Both the position numbers and the translations under genes were made by a program. Of a stretch of 64,000 nt of DNA, positions 25,471 through 36,944 are shown piece after piece. The stretch spans positions 3,844,001-3,908,000 of the forward strand of contig CP170561.1 of NCBI GenBank assembly GCA_042701975.1, read 5' to 3'. The notes under the pieces were generated by a model that worked only from the letters and a program-made list of their open reading frames with translations, was not told the origin of the DNA and did no database searches. Numbering within the stretch: the first letter of the stretch is position 1; each line of letters begins with the position of its first letter. The stretch is from JAFALK01 sp042701975 (GTDB lineage: Bacteria; Pseudomonadota; Gammaproteobacteria; Burkholderiales; Burkholderiaceae_C).

Positions 25471-28233
25471 TCACGCCCCGAGCGTGGCGAGCAGCTTCTT
25501 CACTTCCGGCTGCTGAGGCCATTTGTCTCCGAGACCGCTGAGGCGCTTGAGCTCATTCTTGGCGGCATCTTTTTGCCCCGAAGCCAGATAGTAGCGCGCA
25601 AGGGCCAAGCGAAACACCGGCGTCTCGGGGGAATTTGCGAGAGCGAGCTTCTGCGTTTCAATCGCCTTGTCATATTGGCCGGCCTTGGCATAGATGCCGG
25701 CCAAGGTGTCCAGCGCCGCGCCATCGTCGGGCTCGGCCTTCACCACCTTGAGGGCCAGCTCCAGCGCACCGGGCTTGCCTTGCTGGTTGAGCACCCACGC
25801 GAGGTTGTTCATGGCCAGCGTGCTGTTCGGAGCGAGCTCCAGCGCCTTGCGGAAATAGGCCTCAGCCACGGGCAGATTGTTCTGGGCCACGGCACTGTCA
25901 CCCATGCCCATCAGGAAGCCGGCGTCCTTCGGATTGCGAGCCACCCAATCGGCTTCGACCTTGGCCGCTTCAGCCGGTTTGCCGGCAGCGATCAGCGCAC
26001 CGTGCAGCTTCAAGGCCGCGCCAGTGGCCGGCGACTTGGTCAGCGCCGCACGGTACTGCGCCGCCGCCGCGTCGTAGGACTTGAAGGCCATCTCGACGTC
26101 GCCCGCCAGCGCAAGGCTGATGGCGCCGCCCTTCACCGATTGCGCCACACGCAGCGCCTCGGCCTTGTTGCCCTTGCCCACGGCCGTTGAGATCAGCATC
26201 GCCTGCGCCGGCGCGTAGTCCGGCTCGATGGCGAGCAGCCGGTTGAGCGTCTTCACGACGTTGTCCGGTTCCCGGTGTCCAGCGTAGAGCTCGGCCAGGG
26301 CCATGTAGGACTGCGGTGCATTGGGTCGAAGCACCACGACCTTGTTGAACATGCTCAGCGCGCGATCGAACTGGCCGGCCAGCGCCAGCACGCGGCCGTA
26401 CTGTGCCGTCACGTCGGCATCGTTGGGCATGGCCGCCACGGCATCCTCGGCCGCAGAGCGGGCCAGATTGGGCTCATTGCGGCGCAGCTGCATGTCGATC
26501 AGGGCGATGCGCGGCCCGGCCTCGGTCGGGAACTCGCGAACCATCTGACTGAGCTGGTCGGCCAGCAGCTTCTTGTCCACACCCGACTGCTCGCGCAGCC
26601 GGATCATGGCCATGCGTGCGCGCAAGGCCTTCGGATTGGCATCCAGGAAGCGCTGCAGGCGCGCGACAGCCTTGGCCGGCGTCTTGTCGGCGAGATCGAG
26701 CTCGTTCAGCGCGGAGATTGCGGGGTAGTAGTTCGCGTCGATCTTGAGCGCGGCTTCGAAGTCCTGCCGCGCCAGATCGCTGCGCCCCCGCGCGAGGTCG
26801 ATGCGTCCGCGCAGCATCGCCGGCACGGGCTTGCCGGGCATCTTGCCGTCCAGAACCTTGAGCGTCTCCAGTGCCTTGTCGAAGTCGCGCCGCTCACCAT
26901 AGAGGTTGAGCAGGGCCAGGTCCGGGTAGGCGTCATCGCTTCCTGAAGACAAGGCCCTCAGGCTCGCAATGCCCTGCTCCACCCGCCCCTGCTTGATGGA
27001 CGACATGGCCAGCGCCACCTTGACGCGCGAATCGTTCGGGCGCTGCGCGGCGAGGCTCTGCAGATTCTTCTCTGCGGCCCGCACATCGCCCATCTGGCTC
27101 TGGGCCTCCACAGCCAGAGAGAGCGCTTCGGGAATGGGCTTGTCGGCATCGAGCAGCGGCTGCACCGTGGCGAGGGCCTTCGCTGCATCGCCAAGGCGCA
27201 GCCGCACCTGGGCCTGCAGCAGACGGGCGCGGGCGTTGTCCGGCATGATGGACAGCACCTTGCCCAGGTGCGCGTCCGCCTCCACCAGGGAGCCTGTCCG
27301 CGCCTCGATCTTGGCGGCCATCTCCAGCACGCGCGGGTCCTCGGGCATGGCCCGCAGCACGCGCTGGATGCGCTCGTTCGCCTCGGGCAGCAGATTGCGC
27401 TCCAGCGCCAGCGCGGCCGCGAGGAACTCGACATTCGGGCGGCGCCCCGCCGCCGATTTGCGCAGCTCGATGAGCATCGCCTGCGCCTCGGGCAGCTTGC
27501 TCTGATCCAGCAGAATCGTCACCATGGCAAGCCGGACGCTGACGCGCCGCGCGTCGATGGTGAGCGCCATGCGGTAGGCCGCCAGGGCCTCATCGAACTT
27601 GCGCTGCGAGGCCATCAGCTCGCCCTTGGCCTCCCAGTACTCCAAGATCTTGGGCGAGCGTTCGGTCAGCCCTGCGATGAAGGTTGCGGAAGCATCATTG
27701 CCTTGCAGGATCTGGATCAGCCGCGACTTGAGCACGTTGGCGCGGACGTTGTTCGGATCCTGCTGAAGCGCCTTTTCCACGGTGGCCAGCGCCAGATCGC
27801 GCTGGTCCAGCCGCATGCGCGCGCTCGCCACGCTGGTGGTCAGGTCGGACTGGTCGGCAGCCACGTCGAGCTTGGTGTCCGCATACGTGTCAACGACGCC
27901 CTTGTAGTCACCGCGCGCCAGCATGATCTTGGCGCGCAGCGGCATCAGCCGGTTCTTGGGGAAGTCCGACTGCTCGGTCTTCTTGAGCTCGATGTCCGCG
28001 GCAACGATGTCGCCACTGTCGAACAGGGTCCGTGCCAGCAGGAAGCGGGCTTCGCTCATCTCCTGCTTCTGCAAGGCGTTCTTCAGCTGGATGATCGCCG
28101 CCGCGCGATCGCCCTTCTCGATGGACTTCTGCGCGTCCTCCATCATGGCCTCGGCCGAACCGAACTTGCAGCCGCTGAGCAGCAGTGCGGAACAAACGGC
28201 CAAGCCGGCCAGGATCTGCTTGTTCTTTTTCAT
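25471..28233 (-). CDS. prsT: XrtA/PEP-CTERM TPR-repeat lipoprotein PrsT
   Basis: A 920-residue lipoprotein. The start is ATG 28233 (MKKNKQILAGLAVC) with GGGGAG upstream; an upstream in-frame ATG at 28260 overlaps the prsR stop and would spoil the signal peptide. The lipobox is LLLSGC. The rest is a nearly continuous array of tetratricopeptide repeats, for example AYRMALTIDARRVSVRLAMV and AEAYFRKALELAPNSTLAM. Proteins of this family accompany PrsK and PrsR at XrtA loci. It probably acts as a periplasmic, membrane-anchored scaffold for polymer or PEP-CTERM assembly. Confidence 0.92.
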   Translation of the reverse strand: MKKNKQILAGLAVCSALLLSGCKFGSAEAMMEDAQKSIEKGDRAAAIIQLKNALQKQEMSEARFLLARTLFDSGDIVAADIELKKTEQSDFPKNRLMPLRAKIMLARGDYKGVVDTYADTKLDVAADQSDLTTSVASARMRLDQRDLALATVEKALQQDPNNVRANVLKSRLIQILQGNDASATFIAGLTERSPKILEYWEAKGELMASQRKFDEALAAYRMALTIDARRVSVRLAMVTILLDQSKLPEAQAMLIELRKSAAGRRPNVEFLAAALALERNLLPEANERIQRVLRAMPEDPRVLEMAAKIEARTGSLVEADAHLGKVLSIMPDNARARLLQAQVRLRLGDAAKALATVQPLLDADKPIPEALSLAVEAQSQMGDVRAAEKNLQSLAAQRPNDSRVKVALAMSSIKQGRVEQGIASLRALSSGSDDAYPDLALLNLYGERRDFDKALETLKVLDGKMPGKPVPAMLRGRIDLARGRSDLARQDFEAALKIDANYYPAISALNELDLADKTPAKAVARLQRFLDANPKALRARMAMIRLREQSGVDKKLLADQLSQMVREFPTEAGPRIALIDMQLRRNEPNLARSAAEDAVAAMPNDADVTAQYGRVLALAGQFDRALSMFNKVVVLRPNAPQSYMALAELYAGHREPDNVVKTLNRLLAIEPDYAPAQAMLISTAVGKGNKAEALRVAQSVKGGAISLALAGDVEMAFKSYDAAAAQYRAALTKSPATGAALKLHGALIAAGKPAEAAKVEADWVARNPKDAGFLMGMGDSAVAQNNLPVAEAYFRKALELAPNSTLAMNNLAWVLNQQGKPGALELALKVVKAEPDDGAALDTLAGIYAKAGQYDKAIETQKLALANSPETPVFRLALARYYLASGQKDAAKNELKRLSGLGDKWPQQPEVKKLLATLGA

Positions 28234-28259
28234 CGTTCTCCCCGCTGGTGTCTTGTGCA

Positions 28260-29619
<1,360 letters not shown>

Positions 29620-29623
<4 letters not shown>

Positions 29624-31746
29624 CGCCCGCCCGCCGTCGCCGTGTCAGCCGGCGACGCGGCGTGGAAGAGCGGCAGGAGGATCGTGACGATCGTGCCCTC
29701 GTTGAGCTTGCTGTCCACGGTGATCTTTCCCCCAAGTTCTTGTAGATATTGGTAGCTCTCGAAGGCGCCGATGCCCATGCCGCCCTGCTTGGTCGTCTGG
29801 AACGCTTTGAAGAGCCGATTTTGTATGAATTCCTCGCTCATTCCGCAGCCTTGATCGACCACCTGAACAAGGGCTTGGCTGCCATGCCGATCGAGGCGAA
29901 GCCGCACAAGCTTGTCGTTAGGTGTGGCGTCGAAAGCGTTCTGGACCACGTGGCCGATCACGCGCTCGACGCGCTCGTCGTGGCCGCGCGTGCTGAGCGC
30001 GCCGCTGAGCTCCAGCTCCAGGTGGCGGCCCTTGGCGGTGGCCGCCTTGGCCAGTCGCAGCGCAATCGCCTGCAGGTCCACGCCGCTACTCACGCCATGC
30101 GGCTTCTCGCCCTCGCGCAGCTGCAGCATCAGCTGGCGCATCTTCTCGACCGAGTTCTCCACCGTGTCGAGCATGTCCTGCTGGAACTCCGGGTTGTCGC
30201 GCAGGCGCTGGGCGTTCTTCATCATCAGCGAGAGCTGGGTGACGATGTTCTTCAGATCGTGCACGACGAAGGCCGACATCTTGTTGAAGGCTTCGAACTT
30301 GCGTGCCTCCAGCAGAGCCTCGGCCGCCTGCACGCGGGCCAGATAGCTCGCGGCCTGTGAGGCGCCGGTCTTGAGCAGATCGCGCACCTCCCAGTTGATG
30401 TCCAGCGGCGTGCGCGAACGGCCCAGCACCACGAGGCCCAGCAGCCCGTTGTCGCCCTGCAGCGGCACCACCAGCCAGAAGCGCGGTTGATCGAGCAGCC
30501 AGGCCGGCACTTGGACGGGCAAGGCACTGGCGCGCCCGGCGCGCACTTCGTCGAGGTCGATGATCCAGCCGCTGGTGCGCAGGAAGGTGCAGAAGGCGGA
30601 TTCGAGGCTCTCGCGTTCGCCGCTGGGGGTCTGCTCCCAGCCTGCCGCAGTCGAGAGTTCGCTGCCACGCGCCAGCAGCAACAGGCCGGAGCCGGCTTCC
30701 ACCAAGTTGGCCAACGCCTGAATCACAGTGACGCCCATCTGGGCATCGCCACCGCTGCTCAGCACGCTGGTGAAGCGCAACCATTCCTGGCGGTAGTCGT
30801 AGCGGTAGTTGAAGAAGTTCTTGCTGATATAGACGCGCAGCCGGGCGCGGATGGACTCCGACAGCACGATCACGATCAACAGCACCAGTGCCGCGCTGGT
30901 CAGCACGAGCTGCAGCGCCCTGCCCCACTCGCCACCGGTGTAGCGAACGTAGTAGCCCAGGCCGGCCACCAACAGCAGATAGCCACCGACCAGCAGCAGC
31001 GCGGCCGACTGGAACACGGCGGCGCGCGACACATGCAGCCGCCCCATCCAGTTCACGTTGCGCCGCGAAGCCAGCCACAGCAGGGGCACGGCCACGCTGT
31101 GGACCAGGGCGCGGATGCTCAGGCCATCGTTGTCGAAGTTACGGAACAGTGCCGCCTGTGAGAACAGGAACAGGTCAAAGCAGAACACCAGGCCCAGGCC
31201 CAGGCAGACCGGCTTGGCGTTCCAGCGGCTGTCTGGCGGCAGGTTGCGCAGCAACTGCTCGACCAGCATCAGGCCGACCACGGACTCGAACAGCGCGAGC
31301 AAGGCACTGCTGCGGCCGTTCGCCTCCAGGTTGTGCCACTGGCCGACCAGGCCCAGGGTGAAGACGATGGCGCCCAGCACCGAGATGACCGCCGCCAGCA
31401 GGAGCACCCGGTACTCCATGCGTATCGGCACCCCGCGCGCGGGACGGATCAAGAGCAGCAGGAAGCCGAAAAGCAGGCCGTAGCGGAGGTGATTGAGCAA
31501 CGGCACCCAAAGGCGCAGCAGTGAGGCCGGGGCATGCGGGAGGCTGGACCACGCGGCCAGCAACGCCCAAAGCGCGGTGCTGACCAGCGCCGCCAGGTAG
31601 AGCATCGACACCGCGTTGAAATCAACCTTGCGGCGCACGAGGCTCAGCCCTGCCTGCCCTGCCAGGCCCAGATAGGCCAGGCCGGCCATCAGGCCGCTGA
31701 GGAGTGCGAGGTCGAGCGCGCTGCTGAGCATGAGGTATTCAAGCAT
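29620..31746 (-). CDS. prsK: XrtA/PEP-CTERM histidine kinase PrsK
   Basis: A 708-residue sensor kinase. About ten hydrophobic segments fill residues 1-300, followed by a GAF-like region (about 320-460, DAQMGVTVIQALANLVEAGS). The dimerisation/phosphoacceptor box FVVHDLKNIVTQLSLMMK lies near residue 495. The ATPase domain shows NAFDATP, DQGCGMSEEFI and GGMGIGAFESYQYLQELGG. It is expected to phosphorylate PrsR, encoded directly downstream with ATGA overlap. The signal sensed is unknown. The start at 31746 has no strong ribosome site; an ATG at 31731 is also possible. Confidence 0.93.
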
Positions 31747-31826
31747 GACCCGGGGCCGCGGCGGAACGTCGCAACCCCTGACGTCGCGAGCCGCGAGCGC
31801 CGGTCGTTTGCAGGGAGGGAAGGAAC

Positions 31827-31855
31827 AACGCCCGGGCCTTTCTGCCGCGGGCGTT
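31827..31855 (-). terminator. possible terminator after the sugar transferase gene
   Basis: An 8-bp stem (AACGCCCG / CGGGCGTT) with a 13-base loop lies just downstream of the sugar transferase stop at 31870 on the minus strand. A moderately T-rich tract (GTTCCTTCC) follows on that strand. It may separate the sugar transferase from prsK or only attenuate transcription. Confidence 0.4.
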
Positions 31856-31869
31856 TCAGTCGACCTGGG

Positions 31870-33252
31870 TCAGCGGGCGCCCTTGCCCGTCAGCACCACG
31901 GCCACCGTCTCGAGCATGATCAGCAGGTCGAGGAACAGGGTGTGGTTCTTCACGTAGTACAGGTCGTACTGCAGCTTCTCAACCGAGTCCTCGATCGTCG
32001 AGCCGTATTCGTAGCGGACCTGGGCCCAGCCGGTCACGCCCGGCTTGACGCTGTGGCGAACCGCATAGAACGGGATCTGCGCCACCAGCTCATCGACGAA
32101 GAACTGACGCTCGGGGCGCGGTCCCACCAGGCTCATGTCGCCGCGCAGCACGTTGAACAGCTGCGGCAGCTCGTCGATGCGAACCTTGCGGATGAAGCGG
32201 CCGACGCGAGTGACGCGGCTGTCGTTCTGGCTGGCCCAGCGCGGCTTGCCGTCCTTCTCGGCGTCCGAGCACATGCTGCGGAACTTCACCACCTTGAAGA
32301 CCTTGCCATTCTGGCCGACGCGCTCCTGCATGTAGAGCACCTTGCCCGGCGATTCCAGCTTGATGACCAGGGCCGTGAACAGCATGATCGGCCAGGTCAG
32401 CGCGAGGATGACGAGGGCAGAGACCAGGTCAAAGGCGCGCTTGATCATCGAGCGCAGCCAGCCCTGGTTGAAGCCGTCGCCGAAGATCAGCCAGCCGGCG
32501 TTGACGTGGCTGATCTTGATCTGCGCGAGGGTCTTCTCGAAGTAGGTAGCAATATCCACCACGCGGATGCCAGCGAGCTTGCAGTCCAGCAGCTCGCGCA
32601 TCGGCATGCTGCCGCCGCGGCGCTCGGTCAGCGCGATGACGATCTCGTTGACGCCCAGGGCCTGGGCGGTGGCGGTGAGCGTGCCGCGGGACTCGATCAG
32701 CTGATCGCGTGCCACCTCGGCGTGCTCCTCGTTGGGGCCGGCCACATAACCGACCACTTCAGCGTGCGGATCGGCGGCCCGGAGTGTCAGTCCGACCGTC
32801 TTGGCGGGCTGGCCCGATCCGAAGATCAGGATGCGCGAGCGCAGACGCGATTGCGGGCCGACGTGGGCGGCGTAGACGCGGTGGACCATCACCATCGCGA
32901 CCGAAGCCATCGCGACCTGCGTGATCAGCTCGCGGTGCGCCACATCGGCGGGCAGCAGGCTGAAGATGGCATAGGCCAGCGGCAGGCCGAACATCATGCC
33001 GAGCAAGGCGCGGGCGCAGGATTCGGTGATCGTGCGCTTGTGAGCCGGCTGGTAGAAGCCCGTAGCCGAGTTGATGACGAACATGCCGCCGGCCAGAGAC
33101 AGGCCTTGCGACGCCGCGAACGACAGGAGGTGGCTACCGGAGTCGCCCTGTGCCATCACCACCGCCACGACGGCGAACAGGATCAGGCTGAGGTCGAAGA
33201 ACGCCTGTAGCAGCGTCTGACGATGCAGGTAGTGATTGAAAATTCGGATCAT
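31870..33252 (-). CDS. initiating sugar transferase, PEP-CTERM-associated (EpsB/WcaJ type)
   Basis: A 460-residue polyprenyl-phosphate glycosylphosphotransferase. The start is ATG 33252 (MIRIFNHYLHRQTLLQAF) with GGGGAAG upstream; the open frame runs further but is not protein-like. Four hydrophobic segments lie in residues 15-115, then a Rossmann-like domain (RILIFGSGQPAKTVG, about 140-250). A fifth segment near 280 (AFDLVSALVILALTWPIML) leads into the catalytic bac_transf domain with KFRSMCSDAEKDGKP, RKVRIDELPQLFNVLRGDMS and SVKPGVTGWAQV. It starts the repeat unit by loading a sugar phosphate onto undecaprenyl phosphate. Confidence 0.93.
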   Translation of the reverse strand: MIRIFNHYLHRQTLLQAFFDLSLILFAVVAVVMAQGDSGSHLLSFAASQGLSLAGGMFVINSATGFYQPAHKRTITESCARALLGMMFGLPLAYAIFSLLPADVAHRELITQVAMASVAMVMVHRVYAAHVGPQSRLRSRILIFGSGQPAKTVGLTLRAADPHAEVVGYVAGPNEEHAEVARDQLIESRGTLTATAQALGVNEIVIALTERRGGSMPMRELLDCKLAGIRVVDIATYFEKTLAQIKISHVNAGWLIFGDGFNQGWLRSMIKRAFDLVSALVILALTWPIMLFTALVIKLESPGKVLYMQERVGQNGKVFKVVKFRSMCSDAEKDGKPRWASQNDSRVTRVGRFIRKVRIDELPQLFNVLRGDMSLVGPRPERQFFVDELVAQIPFYAVRHSVKPGVTGWAQVRYEYGSTIEDSVEKLQYDLYYVKNHTLFLDLLIMLETVAVVLTGKGAR

Positions 33253-33696
33253 GCTCTTCCCCGATGCACGTTGCCGTGCTGGCTGTTGCCTGGCGCTACA
33301 AGGGGACGGGATCGTCCAACTGCTACAACTTGCCTTGCGCTCCATGTAGGTCCCTGCGCACAGGCCACGACTTTGTCGTAGCGCAAGAACCTTTTGAATG
33401 CGAGCGATGATGCCCGGTGAAACCCGGGTTGAAAGCCCCCTACTTGCAGGGTTCTCGGGCTTGAATCGGGGAGTGTCCTGTTGTGGGACTCCCCGTCCGG
33501 GCTTCATCGCTTGCGGGATGCGAGTAGACCCGAGGCAGGTGGGCAAGAAATCCCCTGCCTGCATGACGGCGTGCCGGATTACACGGCTTGTCAGACGAAT
33601 GGGGGATGAGACCCCATCGCGCGCAGGTTTTTACAACAGTCCCGCGCAACACCCGACGGACCCGACGCCTCCCGGCGCCGGGAATAACTCACAAGC
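33253..33696. other. 444-bp noncoding region with several inverted repeats
   Basis: No credible gene is present. Three stems are visible: CGGGGAGT/ACTCCCCG (33467-33474 and 33488-33495), AGGCAGG/CCTGCCT (about 33533-33562) and CCCGG/CCGGG near 33410-33427. It must contain the promoter of the sugar transferase (minus strand). It does not match any riboswitch consensus I recognise. Confidence 0.6.
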
Positions 33697-34839
33697 TCAG
33701 CGCACGACGGCGATCTGCGAGCGCTGGCCGGCCTTGTAGGTGTAGATGGTCAGGGAGCCGTTCTTCAAATCACCATACTGGTCGAAGGAGATCGTGCCCG
33801 TCACACCCTTGTAGCCTTCCGTCTTGGCCAGGAAAGGCAGGTACTTGGCCGGGTCGGAGGAGCCGGCACGCACCATGGCGTCCACCATCACGTTGACGGC
33901 GTCATAGACGTACGGAGCGTAAATCTGCACCTCGACGCCATATTTCTTCTTGAAATCGGCGCGGAACTTTTCCATGCCCGCCTTGCCCGCGCCTTCGACG
34001 CCGCCCGCCTCAGCGCAGACGACCTGGTCGTCGGCCATGGTGTTGGAGCTCAGACCCGGCAGGTTGGCCGTGCAGATGCCGTCGCCGCCCATGAACTTGG
34101 ACTTGATGCCCAGCGACTTCATCTGGCGCAGCATCGGGCCGCCCACGGCGTCCATGCCGCCGAAGAAGATCACGTCGGGCTTCTTGCCCTTCAGACTGGT
34201 CAGGATGGCCTGGAAGTCGTTGGCCTTGTCGTTCGTGAACACGTGTCCGACGATGTTGCCGCCCGCGGCCTTGGCCGACTTCTCGAACATGTCAGCCACG
34301 CCCTGGCCGTAGGCGGTGCGGTCGTCCACCACGGCGATCGACTTGCCCTTGAGGTCCGTGACGGCGTACTTGCCGAGCGTGCCGCCCAGCTGGGTGTCGT
34401 TGGCCACCACACGGAAGGCCGTCTTGTAGCCCTTCTTCGTGTATTCGGCATTGGTGGCCGAGGGCGAGATCTGCGGAATGCCGGCATCCGAGTAGATCTT
34501 GGAGGCCGGAATGGTCGTGCCGGAGTTCAGGTGGCCGATCACGCCGTTGACCTTGGCGTCCACCAGCTTCTGGGCGGCAGCCGTGCCCTGCTTCGGGTCG
34601 GCGGCATCGTCTTCGGCCAGCAGTTCGAACTTGGCCTTCTTGCCGCCGATCTTGATGCCCTTGGCGTTGAGTTCCTCGATGGCCATCTTGGCGCCCAGCT
34701 CGTTGTCCTTGCCCAGGTGGGCCTGGCCGCCGCTGGTCGGGGCCACGTGGCCGATCTTGACGATCAGGTCCTGGGCCTGCGCGGCGCCGGCCATGAGGCT
34801 CAGGGCTGCGGTAGCGACGAGATGGAACTTGCTCTGCAT
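33697..34839 (-). CDS. branched-chain amino acid ABC transporter substrate-binding protein (LivJ/LivK-like)
   Basis: A 380-residue periplasmic binding protein, start ATG 34839 with GGAG seven bases upstream. Signal peptide: MQSKFHLVATAALSLMAGAA ending AQA. The type 1 periplasmic-binding fold begins VKIGHVAPTSGGQAHLGKD and includes GVIGHLNSGTTIPASKIY and FGGMDAVGGPMLRQM. Ligands are likely leucine/isoleucine/valine or a related amide. No permease or ATPase gene is adjacent, so it is either an orphan or part of a distant transporter. It stands alone, 100 bp from holC. Confidence 0.92.
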   Translation of the reverse strand: MQSKFHLVATAALSLMAGAAQAQDLIVKIGHVAPTSGGQAHLGKDNELGAKMAIEELNAKGIKIGGKKAKFELLAEDDAADPKQGTAAAQKLVDAKVNGVIGHLNSGTTIPASKIYSDAGIPQISPSATNAEYTKKGYKTAFRVVANDTQLGGTLGKYAVTDLKGKSIAVVDDRTAYGQGVADMFEKSAKAAGGNIVGHVFTNDKANDFQAILTSLKGKKPDVIFFGGMDAVGGPMLRQMKSLGIKSKFMGGDGICTANLPGLSSNTMADDQVVCAEAGGVEGAGKAGMEKFRADFKKKYGVEVQIYAPYVYDAVNVMVDAMVRAGSSDPAKYLPFLAKTEGYKGVTGTISFDQYGDLKNGSLTIYTYKAGQRSQIAVVR

Positions 34840-34940
34840 TGACATTCTCCGAAGATCTGGGGATGACGAAACTGCCGGGACCATACCCCAAAACCGGGGG
34901 TGTCTCCATCAGGGAATTTCGAGATGTGCGGGACGCGGAT

Positions 34941-35372
34941 TCAAGCGCCGACGACGTGGTGCTCGATCGAATGTCCGAGCGCCTTGTACTGGCGGAAACG
35001 ATCGCGCCCGCGCTGGGCCTGTTCGGGATCGGCGGACACGACTTCAAGCACCCGCGCAAAGGCATCAAAGCCTTCCGGGATTTCGGGCCCGATGTTGAGC
35101 AGCACCTCCCGGTGCGGCAGATCGGACGCTTCTTCGGCCATCACGATGGGCGTGGCGGCCAGCCTGGGTGCGAGCACGCGCCCCGGACGCAGCCGCACAT
35201 GCGGCACGAATTCGGTGGAGGCAAAAGCCCACAGCTCGCGGTCCAGCCGGTCGAGCAAGGGCGTGGGCCCCACGACGCCGATCCGCGCGCCCGACTGCTG
35301 CGCCTTGCGCAGCAGTCGGCACAGGTAGGCCAGCCTCTCCGGCACCCCGGTGTGGAAGCTGACCTGGCTCAT
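34941..35372 (-). CDS. holC: DNA polymerase III chi subunit
   Basis: A 143-residue protein matching HolC in length. It begins MSQVSFHTGVPERLAYLCRL, and LRKAQQSGARIGVVGP and the central LLDRLDRELWAF are typical. Chi links the clamp loader to single-stranded binding protein during replication. Its ATG shares one base with the stop of pepA (TGATG at 35370-35374), an arrangement known for the pepA-holC pair in proteobacteria. Confidence 0.92.
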   Translation of the reverse strand: MSQVSFHTGVPERLAYLCRLLRKAQQSGARIGVVGPTPLLDRLDRELWAFASTEFVPHVRLRPGRVLAPRLAATPIVMAEEASDLPHREVLLNIGPEIPEGFDAFARVLEVVSADPEQAQRGRDRFRQYKALGHSIEHHVVGA

Positions 35373-36916
35373 CAGGCCTTCTTGGCCTGCGACTTGGCCT
35401 TGGCGGACGTGGCAGCAGCCTTCACGACCTTGGCCGCAGCCTTGGCGGTGGGCTTGGACGCCTGCTTCAGCAGGAAGTGGGTCAGCAGGCCGACCGGGCG
35501 GCCCGTGGCGCCCTTGGCCGCGCCGCCCTTCCAGGCCGTGCCGGCGATGTCCAGATGGGCCCAGCGGTACTTGGCGAAGCGCTGCAGGAACTTGGCAGCG
35601 GTGATGGAGCCGCCTTCGCGGCCAGCCACGTTGGCCAGGTCGGCGAAGTTGGACTTCAGGCCTTCCTCGTACTCGTCGTCCAGCGGCATGCGCCAGCAGT
35701 AGTCCAGCGCCGCTTCACCCGAGGACAGCAGCTCTTCGGCCAGCTCGTCGTCGGTGGCGTACATGCCGCTGCGGATGCCGCCCAGGGCGATCACGCAGGC
35801 GCCGGTCAGCGTGGCCACGTCGACCACCACGGCCGGCTTGAAGCGCTCGGCGTAGGTCAGCGCGTCGCACAGAACCAGGCGGCCTTCGGCGTCGGTGTTG
35901 AGGTTCTCGATCGTCTGGCCGGACATGGAGGTGACCACGTCACCCGGCTTGACGGCCGTGCCGCTGGGCATGTTCTCGCAAGCCGGAACCAGCATCACAA
36001 GATTCAGCTTGGGCTTGATCTCGCCGATGGCGCGCAGCGTGCCGATCACGCTGGCGGCGCCGCCCATGTCGAACTTCATCTCGTCCATGCCGGCACCCGG
36101 CTTGATGGAGATGCCGCCCGAGTCAAAGGTGATGCCCTTGCCGACCAGCACCACCGGCGCCTCGGTCTTGGCTGCGCCTTCGTAGCGGGCGACGATGAAG
36201 CGCAGCGGTTCGGCCGAGCCTTGGGCCACGGAGACGAAGGTGTTCATGCCGAGCTTCTCGACCGCCTTGCGGTCCAGCACCTCGACCTTGAAGCCGTAGT
36301 CCTTGCCCAGCTGCTTGACCTGCTCGCCGAGGAAGGTCGGCGTGGCGATGTTGCCCGGACGGTTGGCGAACTCGCGCGCCATCTCGATGCCGTTGGCGAT
36401 CGCCTGGCCGAGCGTGATGCCGGCCTTGGCGGCCTTGGCAGCTTCGGCATCGGCTTTGTCGGTCAGCAGGGTCAGCTTGGCCAGCTTGGAAGCCGGGGCG
36501 CTGGTCTTGGTGTGGCGGTAGACATAGGAAGCTTCGCGTGCGGCCAGCACGACGTGCTCGGCCAGGGCCTGGCTCAGGCCTTCAAAGCCGACGAAGGCGA
36601 CGGCGACATTGGCAACGCCGCGGGCCTTGAGCTGGCCGAGCGCAGCAGCCAGCGCGCCGCGTGCGGCCTTGACGGTGCCGGAGCCGCTGGCCGCCAGCAC
36701 CAGGCGCGGGGCCTTGAGGCCTTGCGGGCGCTGCACGGTCAGCGTCTGGCCGCCCTTGAGTTCGAAGTCGCCTAGCTTGATGGCGTCCTGCGCGATGGCG
36801 GCCACGGCCCTGTCGAGATTCTTGGGCAGGGCGCTGCCGGCAACGATCACCAGCAGTGCGTCGGCCGCCACACCGACGAGGGCGTCAAAGGCGGCGGGCT
36901 GGGTACGGAAGTCCAT
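35372..36916 (-). CDS. pepA: leucyl aminopeptidase (M17)
   Basis: A 514-residue cytosolic aminopeptidase, start ATG 36916 (MDFRTQPAAFDALVGV). The metal-binding and catalytic motifs of M17 are intact: VGKGITFDSGGISIKP, MKFDMGGAASVIG and the signature NTDAEGRLVL. After the catalytic domain there is an unusual Ala/Lys-rich tail of about 35 residues (KPTAKAAAKVVKAAATSAKAK), longer than in enteric PepA and possibly DNA- or RNA-binding. Only 28 bp separate its start from the divergent lptF start. Confidence 0.95.
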   Translation of the reverse strand: MDFRTQPAAFDALVGVAADALLVIVAGSALPKNLDRAVAAIAQDAIKLGDFELKGGQTLTVQRPQGLKAPRLVLAASGSGTVKAARGALAAALGQLKARGVANVAVAFVGFEGLSQALAEHVVLAAREASYVYRHTKTSAPASKLAKLTLLTDKADAEAAKAAKAGITLGQAIANGIEMAREFANRPGNIATPTFLGEQVKQLGKDYGFKVEVLDRKAVEKLGMNTFVSVAQGSAEPLRFIVARYEGAAKTEAPVVLVGKGITFDSGGISIKPGAGMDEMKFDMGGAASVIGTLRAIGEIKPKLNLVMLVPACENMPSGTAVKPGDVVTSMSGQTIENLNTDAEGRLVLCDALTYAERFKPAVVVDVATLTGACVIALGGIRSGMYATDDELAEELLSSGEAALDYCWRMPLDDEYEEGLKSNFADLANVAGREGGSITAAKFLQRFAKYRWAHLDIAGTAWKGGAAKGATGRPVGLLTHFLLKQASKPTAKAAAKVVKAAATSAKAKSQAKKA

Positions 36917-36944
36917 AATGTCTCGAAGTAGATAAAGTGCCTGA

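Noticed and set aside
33253..33290. Possible sigma-54 promoter upstream of the sugar transferase
   Set aside because: The GCACG and TGCA parts are present, but the spacing between the -24 and -12 elements is off by one base and the GG is not kept.
33398..33739. 113-codon open frame in the intergenic region
   Set aside because: No good ribosome site, no domain, and it runs into the 3' end of the binding-protein gene on the other strand.
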